A stretch of 64,000 nucleotides of DNA from Chloroflexota bacterium (lineage in GTDB: Bacteria; Chloroflexota; Dehalococcoidia; Tepidiformales; Tepidiformaceae). Positions 62,914 to 64,000 of the stretch are shown one piece after another (position 1 is the first letter of the stretch; every line of letters begins with the position of its first letter). The stretch covers positions 186,001-250,000 of the forward strand of contig JAPOQN010000001.1 of NCBI GenBank assembly GCA_026710655.1. Reading direction: 5' to 3'. The notes below the pieces were generated by a model. The model saw only the letters and a program-made list of their open reading frames with translations. It had not been told where the DNA came from and did not search any database. Position numbers and translations under genes: made by a program.

Positions 62914-64000
62914 CTCAGAACGTGCTCCGTGGCCAGTATGAGCACCGGGGGATGCTCATACGCCTAGGCCCTAGGGGCCCCCTGTTAGCCGTTGCTTGAC
63001 GAAGTGCAGGCAACCAATCGGCGGTCAATGGGCGTGACGCTGACTCCAGAGAGACCAGGTCAGTCATCATCGGTGTTGGGGTGCTCACGGTCGGGCATTC
63101 CTTTGTGGACCATACCCCGCCCCTCTCAAGTCCCTGGGCTCTGGTGGACGACGAACCCCTGACACCAAATGGCCGGGCGATCCTCGGTGGTTCTGATTAT
63201 AGGGCCGCAGTGCCCTCTCGATGTGTCAACCCGTGGCCTCAGCTCCGCTGCGACCGAGACTCCGAGGGTCACCGGCTCTGCCTGAGGCATCTGTGAACGC
63301 CCGTCCTCTGAAGTCCTCGCAAGCAGGCCCGCTCTCGCGGTCCTCGAACAGGCGAAGTCCTGCCAAAGGGCTGCGACGCCGCCTGAGGGGCAAGACCAGG
63401 CCTCTCCGTGCCTGCGTTGAGTGTAGGTCCGTGCAGAGGCCATCCTGCGCTTCCGTGGCCACCGCCATCCAGGGCTCCAGGGGCCTGCACACTTGCGCTT
63501 CAGGGGTGCAATGTCGCGTCTTGCGCGTGGAACCTGCCCGTCTGTAGAGAAGTTGGCGCGTCCAAAGAGGACCCGTTTGGCAGCAACCATGCATCTCGCG
63601 GAGACCATAGCTTCCCTCGCGTGCCAGGGCGGCAAAGTTGCACGGACCGAGCCCCTGCGGGCTCCCCGGCACCCCCAGCCGACGGTCAGGACTGACGGAC
63701 TCCCGGCAATATCTCAGGCGCGCGAGTTGATGGACTCTCCTCCCGGCATCGCCTGCTCGTTCCAGCAGGCCCCGTCCGTGTTCCTCCCGCACCGCCCCAG
63801 GACAGAGCCCGCTTCGCGATTGCCAAAGGTCAATTTCCGCCCAGGCACTTTGTCCACTTCGCGTGGAAGGAGCCCCGGAACCGAATTGCTTACTGCCTAC
63901 GTCCGGTAGGGGCCGTTTCCCCTTGTACCGACTGGCTCTTTCGACCATTCGGCGTTTTGCCACCTACCTCGTTTCTCTGTACGCGCCTACGACATGCCAT
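62914..64000. other. 1.1-kb region without credible gene, rich in hairpins
   Basis: Two overlapping open frames on the minus strand (63126-63635 and 63226-63963) and one on the plus strand (63493-63909) have no domain and no coding-like codon use. Perfect hairpins are seen at 63399-63441 (GGCCTCT / AGAGGCC), 63649-63664 (GAGCCC-CTGC-GGGCTC) and 63751-63770 (GCCTGCT-CGTTCC-AGCAGGC), and a bulged stem lies near 63905-63933. The region may hold a structured RNA or mobile-element remnant. The window ends here. Confidence 0.5.

Noticed and set aside
63226..63963. 245-codon minus-strand open frame
   Set aside because: No family resemblance, codon use unlike local genes, and three overlapping open frames on both strands; treated as noncoding.

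Overview
The window is high-GC, densely packed bacterial DNA. No rRNA, tRNA or CRISPR array was seen. The left two thirds carries conserved chromosomal genes with strongly G/C-biased third codon positions. Gene content and order (infB-rbfA-truB, mreBCD-mrdA-rodA, tandem SDRs and a cyclase-like hydrolase, two 2-oxoacid dehydrogenase loci) would suit a free-living heterotroph. Chloroflexota (Dehalococcoidia-like) is my best guess, but it is inference and not proven by any marker here.

Layout, housekeeping part (1-42.1 kb): the end of infB, then rbfA and truB (translation and rRNA/tRNA maturation); a histidinol-phosphatase/inositol-monophosphatase-like gene; pdhA-pdhB-pdhC; a GNAT and a MoxR-type AAA ATPase; an SRAP (HMCES/YedK-like) gene; a vapBC pair with a clear operator; a second E1-alpha/E1-beta/E2 locus of branched-chain type; a FEN-like exonuclease, an NTF2-like protein and an MFS transporter; a lipoprotein substrate-binding protein; uvrA; a toxin-antitoxin pair whose toxin is frameshifted; a hisH-hisA-hisF-hisI-RibD-like reductase operon; ligA with a duplicated HhH segment; a methyltransferase; the mreB-mreC-mreD-mrdA-rodA elongasome operon; a cyclase-family hydrolase, two overlapping SDRs and an AlkD-like protein; then a nitrate assimilation operon (nirA-narB-narK) flanked on both sides by copies of a short repeat.

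Layout, accessory part (42.4-64 kb): a defence island with looser spacing and patchy, locally AT-richer composition. It starts with a large HEPN(Swt1-like)-NB-ARC-TPR STAND protein. Divergent from it is a type I restriction-modification operon hsdM-KAP NTPase-hsdS-HEPN protein ... hsdR, interrupted on the opposite strand by a Panacea-type toxin-antitoxin pair. hsdM carries a run of ten G that could switch the system by slippage. Behind hsdR lies a decayed nuclease-like gene. A minus-strand cluster follows: a dual-GHKL histidine kinase, a receiver-like protein, an unknown protein, a C5-cytosine methyltransferase and a Vsr endonuclease. This kinase/receiver/Dcm/Vsr cluster is the best candidate for an undescribed system. 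The last 1.1 kb holds no credible gene but several perfect hairpins.

How it works together: the left part supplies core metabolism (pyruvate and branched-chain 2-oxoacids to acyl-CoA, histidine synthesis, nitrate assimilation), cell-shape and DNA repair functions. The right part looks like layered anti-phage immunity: two DNA-modification systems, two HEPN-domain proteins, two P-loop NTPase sensors and a signal-transduction-like pair.
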